DNA of 64,000 nt, from contig CAVPQK010000015.1 of assembly GCA_963707465.1 (NCBI GenBank), positions 496,001 to 560,000 of the forward strand, given 5' to 3'. The notes beneath the pieces are model-generated. The model searched no databases. It had not been told where the DNA came from and was given only the letters and a program-made list of their open reading frames with translations. This stretch comes from Bog-159 sp963707465. GTDB taxonomy: Bacteria; Acidobacteriota; Terriglobia; Bryobacterales; Bryobacteraceae. The first letter of the stretch is position 1. Every line of letters starts with the position of its first letter. Shown piece after piece: positions 60,687-64,000 of this stretch. The position numbers were made by a program, and so were the translations under genes.

Positions 60687-63636
60687 CGCTTTCCTCCGCT
60701 TCCTCGGTCTGGCTGGCGGCAACATCCACCGCCTTGAGCAACCCCTCCAAGTAGGCCAGCCGCCACGGCCCTAGCAGACCTTGCAGACGTGCGAAACACT
60801 CGGCCGATTCAAGCCTCAAGCTCGACTGCTTCTGCTTGCCGAGCGCGTGCGCCTCTAACACGCGCTCTGCCAGCCAGGGCCTCAGGTGACCGTGATGTGA
60901 TACTACCAAATGCCGCCAGAGGTCCACCCGTTCCGGTCCTTCTAAGCCATCGAACGACTTCGGCGTGCAATCCCGAACCTCCAGCAGCGATTCCCACTCG
61001 TGGCGAAAACCCCTCATCGAGAGCGGCCTTTCAACGCACGGCTTCGCGACCGGACGGCTCATGTCGCTGTTACCCATCGCCCGTTGCCACTTAGGATTGT
61101 TTTTGCCCAGATCGTGCACCTTGGCAGCCTCGACGAGCAACGACCGCAAGCCCTCGCTACCGGGCGATAGGGCACCGGCAATCCTACGGGCGTACTCCTC
61201 CGCAGCCTGGAGATGGTCAGCCAGGAACTGCTGCTGCACAACCCTCATCGGCTTCAGGTATTCAAACCGAAACTCGGCCGTGCCAATGCTCAGGGTGTAC
61301 CGTAACCGACCGGCCCATGTGGAGCCGGACGGGGCATCTGGCTGATCCCCGCCAACGACAACACAATCCCACACCGCAGCCGATTCCTGCGACGATGCGG
61401 TCAGCTCAAACCGAGCGGCGCCGTCCTCGGATACTAGCCCGTAGTCGCCCGCCGTGACCCGTTTGACAAGGCGCCAGTACCGCGGACGCTTAGTCGATAC
61501 CCCTTCGAGGACATCCCGCGAGGCTTTCTCCCCAGGATCGCTTGCGCTTTCGAGAAGCTGGCCCAAATGATCGCGCGCCAGAGTGGGCAGAACCAGCGTT
61601 GTTCCAGGCCTCAACGTGGGCCTGTCGTCGCCATCCCGGCTCACGGACCATTGCTGCCCATCAAAGACAGCAACCGGAACCCTAAAGGCTGCGCGTGAGG
61701 CCAGCCATTCCCTCGCCACGTTTAACGCAACGAAATGGAATTCAGCCCGCTGAGGAGGAAACCGGCGGAAGATCTCCGAGATCTGTTCGCAGGCTTGTCC
61801 CTCTTCTTCGTCATCCTCTTCGTCTCCAGGGGACCGATCAGTTGCCAACACATCCATCTCCAGCCGGAAGGCCACCGACACCAACGGCGTTCCCTCGAGG
61901 TCGGGCAAAATTCCATAAAGGAACGGGTGAACCGGTAGAAAATCATTCCCCGGCTCCGTTGTGCCGCACCACTGCTCGATGAGCGCAGTCGTGAGAGCAG
62001 GCACGCCCACGGGCCCCCCAGTGACGCACGCAACCGGGCATTTAAGCCACGTGGAGGGCGGGCTAGCAATGTTTTTGTCCACCCCAGCGCCGGGCCTTTT
62101 GCCAAGCAGCACGGCCCGAGTCGCCGCGCCCACTATCTCCGCCGGGTCGATCTCCTTCGCCTTTTTCTCTCCAGCCTCCTTAGCAGTCGCCTCAATCCAG
62201 TGCCGTCCGATCAATATGGAGGGCGAAACGTAGCCGCGATCGGCCCGCAAATCCCGCGCCAGCCTCAGAAACCGCTTTCGAATCTTCTTTCCAGCTTCGC
62301 CCGGCGCCGCAAAGACCGTCATCGTCGGTGCCTCACCTTCGCCCTCAGAGAACCTGCGGCTCATCGATCCCCGCCGGTCTAAGCGGCCAAGCCTCTGCAA
62401 CAGCGTCGGCAGCGAAGCGAAATCGCACACAATCGCACCGGCATCCGCGTCTAGGCCAACCTCTGCGGCCGCGGTCCCCACGAGGAACGCCGTTTCCTTC
62501 GCTAAGTTGCCCTCATTCCGCTCCTCGGGCGGGCCGAAGCGCTTAAGGACGGGTTCCCGCTCGAGGCGGTCACGCTCGTATCCGCGAAGCCGGCCCGTGA
62601 TCTTGAGGACCCTCTCGGCACCGAACTTCTTGCCGAGCCCGGCGGCTATCGTATCAGCATCCTTCGGTGTATGCACAAACACCGCAACAGCGCCAATCTT
62701 TCCGTCCAGATCGGATGCAGCCTTCAATATCGCATCGCTGGGCTTGTCAGTCGCCGTGAGCCACCCTACATTGACCTGGCGGGTCCGCGCCGCGAGCAGG
62801 CGATCCTTGAGCGGGGGGTCCTCCTCGTCCTCCGGTTCCTGGAGCAGCCGAAAGATCGAGTCCGCACTCGGGGGTGGGAGGGCCGGAGTAGCTGAAAGTT
62901 CACTCAACCAAAAGGGCAACCGCTCGAACACGCCGGAAAGCAACGTCGGGGCAGCATTGCCTTCAGCCTCGATCAACTGCCGTGCTTGGCGGAGCGTAAG
63001 AACGAAGGCCTGAACCAGATGGGCCTCATCGACGCAAAGCCACGCGTCTACCGCCAGCAGGGATGCCTGCAACGGCACGCTCCATTTGCCGAGACCGTAC
63101 CCCTGGAACAGCAACCTGCTCCCAATTTGGTCCACCGTGCCGACGATAAGCTGCGGCACCGCCGGAGCGACCGACCAATCCCGGTCGTCGACGAGTTGGC
63201 CACGTAGCTCGACGATACGAAAGAAGTCCTCTCGATCCCCGCTCAACAGCGCAAGGCCGTTCCGCACCGTCGCAAGTGGACCGGGGTCGCCCGCCGCCAG
63301 CAGCTTCTCAGTGAGTTGCCTCGCGAGCCGGAAAACCTGTTGAACCAAAACGCGGCGGTTGATGACCCAAACCAGTCGCCGTGGCACCGGCTTTCTCGCC
63401 AGGGTGTCTAACCCGTACCATGACAGCGCCAGAATCCAGATGACAACAACATCGGTTTTCCCGGCTCCCGTCGGAAGATCGACAAGCCTCGGGCACCATC
63501 CGTCAGTCAGGCGCAGGAACAGCCGACGCATCCAATTCATCGGCTTCATCTGGTCGCGCAGTTGCGGATAATTCGAGTCGAAGAACAGGACCCTGTCTCC
63601 GGCCGCCGCTCTCACGGGCAATGTGTCGTTGGCCAT
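60676..63636 (-). CDS. cas3: Cas3 helicase-nuclease, HD domain at the C-terminus
   Basis: 986 residues from MANDTLPVRAAAGDRVLFFD. The SF2 helicase comes first: RLVDLPTGAGKTDVVVI (Walker A, K60), QLIVGTVDQIGSRLLFQGYG, WLCVDEAHLVQAF (DEAH), ELSATP, and TAAAEVGLDADAGAIVCDFA with QRLGRLDRRG in domain 2. The HD nuclease follows at about residue 840: EAAKVHDLGKNNPKWQRAMG, GFRHEWESLLEV, WRHLVVSHHGHLRPWLAE, KAVDVAAS. Helicase-then-HD is the order of type I-G Cas3, reverse to most other subtypes. It is the first gene of the operon and appears intact. Confidence 0.93.
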   Translation of the reverse strand: MANDTLPVRAAAGDRVLFFDSNYPQLRDQMKPMNWMRRLFLRLTDGWCPRLVDLPTGAGKTDVVVIWILALSWYGLDTLARKPVPRRLVWVINRRVLVQQVFRLARQLTEKLLAAGDPGPLATVRNGLALLSGDREDFFRIVELRGQLVDDRDWSVAPAVPQLIVGTVDQIGSRLLFQGYGLGKWSVPLQASLLAVDAWLCVDEAHLVQAFVLTLRQARQLIEAEGNAAPTLLSGVFERLPFWLSELSATPALPPPSADSIFRLLQEPEDEEDPPLKDRLLAARTRQVNVGWLTATDKPSDAILKAASDLDGKIGAVAVFVHTPKDADTIAAGLGKKFGAERVLKITGRLRGYERDRLEREPVLKRFGPPEERNEGNLAKETAFLVGTAAAEVGLDADAGAIVCDFASLPTLLQRLGRLDRRGSMSRRFSEGEGEAPTMTVFAAPGEAGKKIRKRFLRLARDLRADRGYVSPSILIGRHWIEATAKEAGEKKAKEIDPAEIVGAATRAVLLGKRPGAGVDKNIASPPSTWLKCPVACVTGGPVGVPALTTALIEQWCGTTEPGNDFLPVHPFLYGILPDLEGTPLVSVAFRLEMDVLATDRSPGDEEDDEEEGQACEQISEIFRRFPPQRAEFHFVALNVAREWLASRAAFRVPVAVFDGQQWSVSRDGDDRPTLRPGTTLVLPTLARDHLGQLLESASDPGEKASRDVLEGVSTKRPRYWRLVKRVTAGDYGLVSEDGAARFELTASSQESAAVWDCVVVGGDQPDAPSGSTWAGRLRYTLSIGTAEFRFEYLKPMRVVQQQFLADHLQAAEEYARRIAGALSPGSEGLRSLLVEAAKVHDLGKNNPKWQRAMGNSDMSRPVAKPCVERPLSMRGFRHEWESLLEVRDCTPKSFDGLEGPERVDLWRHLVVSHHGHLRPWLAERVLEAHALGKQKQSSLRLESAECFARLQGLLGPWRLAYLEGLLKAVDVAASQTEEAEESDEQ

Positions 63637-63703
63637 TTTGCTCGTAGCGCTGCGCGCATCCACGAACTGTGCGCCTCGCGTCCTGCAACACCGTTTTAGT
63701 TCA

Positions 63704-63733
63704 ACTATACGCGTTATTTTGTTGTGAGCGCAA
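63704..63733 (-). promoter_or_regulatory. Possible promoter of the cas operon
   Basis: On the minus strand TTGCGC (63728-63733) and TATAGT (63704-63709) are 18 bases apart, about 70 bases before the cas3 ATG. The -10 is a five-of-six match, the -35 is weak. Confidence 0.35.
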
Positions 63734-64000
63734 GATAACTTAAGGTTTCCTTCACGAGCAAAACGGAGCTTATCACGCCGCGAAAAGGACACTAGCGCGA
63801 CCCAAGGCCAATGCGGGTGGCAGGCGACATTGATAGCCGCCGCTCCGAACTTTCACAACCCGCTTGTTGGTGTCAGGTGATCACGGCTTCGCTTTCCAAG
63901 TACACCTGCCCACGCCTCAATGCGGGGTCCCCTCATGTCCGTCGCTAACAGCATCGACCGCGCCTTGCTGATAGTTCATTCGTGGCCACGGCCTAACAAC
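63734..64000. other. Window end, no gene seen
   Basis: 267 bases without a convincing ORF on either strand, upstream of the cas operon. No repeat related to the CRISPR array was found here. Confidence 0.5.

Overview
The window is high-GC DNA that looks like a chromosome segment of an Acidobacteriota bacterium, probably of the Solibacter/Bryobacter group. This is inferred from gene content: a protein with an OmpR-type DNA-binding domain, a Ser/Thr kinase and a TolB propeller, secreted propeller and repeat proteins, a fused indolepyruvate oxidoreductase, and many decayed toxin-antitoxin modules. No marker gene was compared with a database.

Region 1 (1-2.45 kb) is a conserved translation block: 3' end of tuf, rpmG, tRNA-Trp, secE, nusG and rplK. 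The usual rplA does not follow. The block ends at a double-hairpin element and a truncated Fic gene on the other strand.

Region 2 (3.8-15.7 kb) is mostly metabolic: a secreted propeller, an orphan VapB-type antitoxin, fused indolepyruvate:ferredoxin oxidoreductase, rhamnulokinase, a zinc alcohol dehydrogenase, an aldo/keto reductase divergent from an AraC regulator, a cupin and an ankyrin protein.

Region 3 (15.9-21.7 kb) is rich in toxin-antitoxin pairs (ParDE-like, HicAB, VapBC, RelE-like). Two of the toxins are frameshifted. It also holds a lone restriction-endonuclease-like gene and 1 kb of non-coding DNA with a 125-bp direct repeat.

Region 4 (21.7-36.5 kb) holds an Hsp70-family protein, GH20 hexosaminidase, a glucosaminidase-like protein, an ICMT-like methyltransferase, carboxylesterase, an AhpD-like protein, a tectonin-like protein, the kinase-propeller fusion, an HxlR regulator and a repeat protein with a clear terminator.

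Region 5 (36.9-64 kb) is a defence island. At its left edge lies the 3' half of a tRNA-Pro gene, a typical integration scar. It contains an AbiEii remnant; an operon of SNF2 helicase, Mre11/SbcD-like phosphoesterase and Rad50/SbcC-like ATPase whose helicase gene is cut near its 3' end by an IS21-family element with a third, passenger gene; an SNF2 remnant; an intact AbiEi/AbiEii pair; a primase-helicase of TOTE type split by a one-base frameshift; a 19-repeat CRISPR array; and a type I-G (old I-U) cas operon running cas3, a Cas8-like gene, csb1, csb2, cas2, cas4-cas1 toward the array. The three effector genes carry at least four frameshifts within 2.2 kb, while cas3, cas2 and cas4-cas1 are open. 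This suggests a decaying effector, or local sequence error. The candidates most worth pursuing are the SNF2-Mre11-Rad50 operon, the odd spacers of the array and the split primase-helicase.
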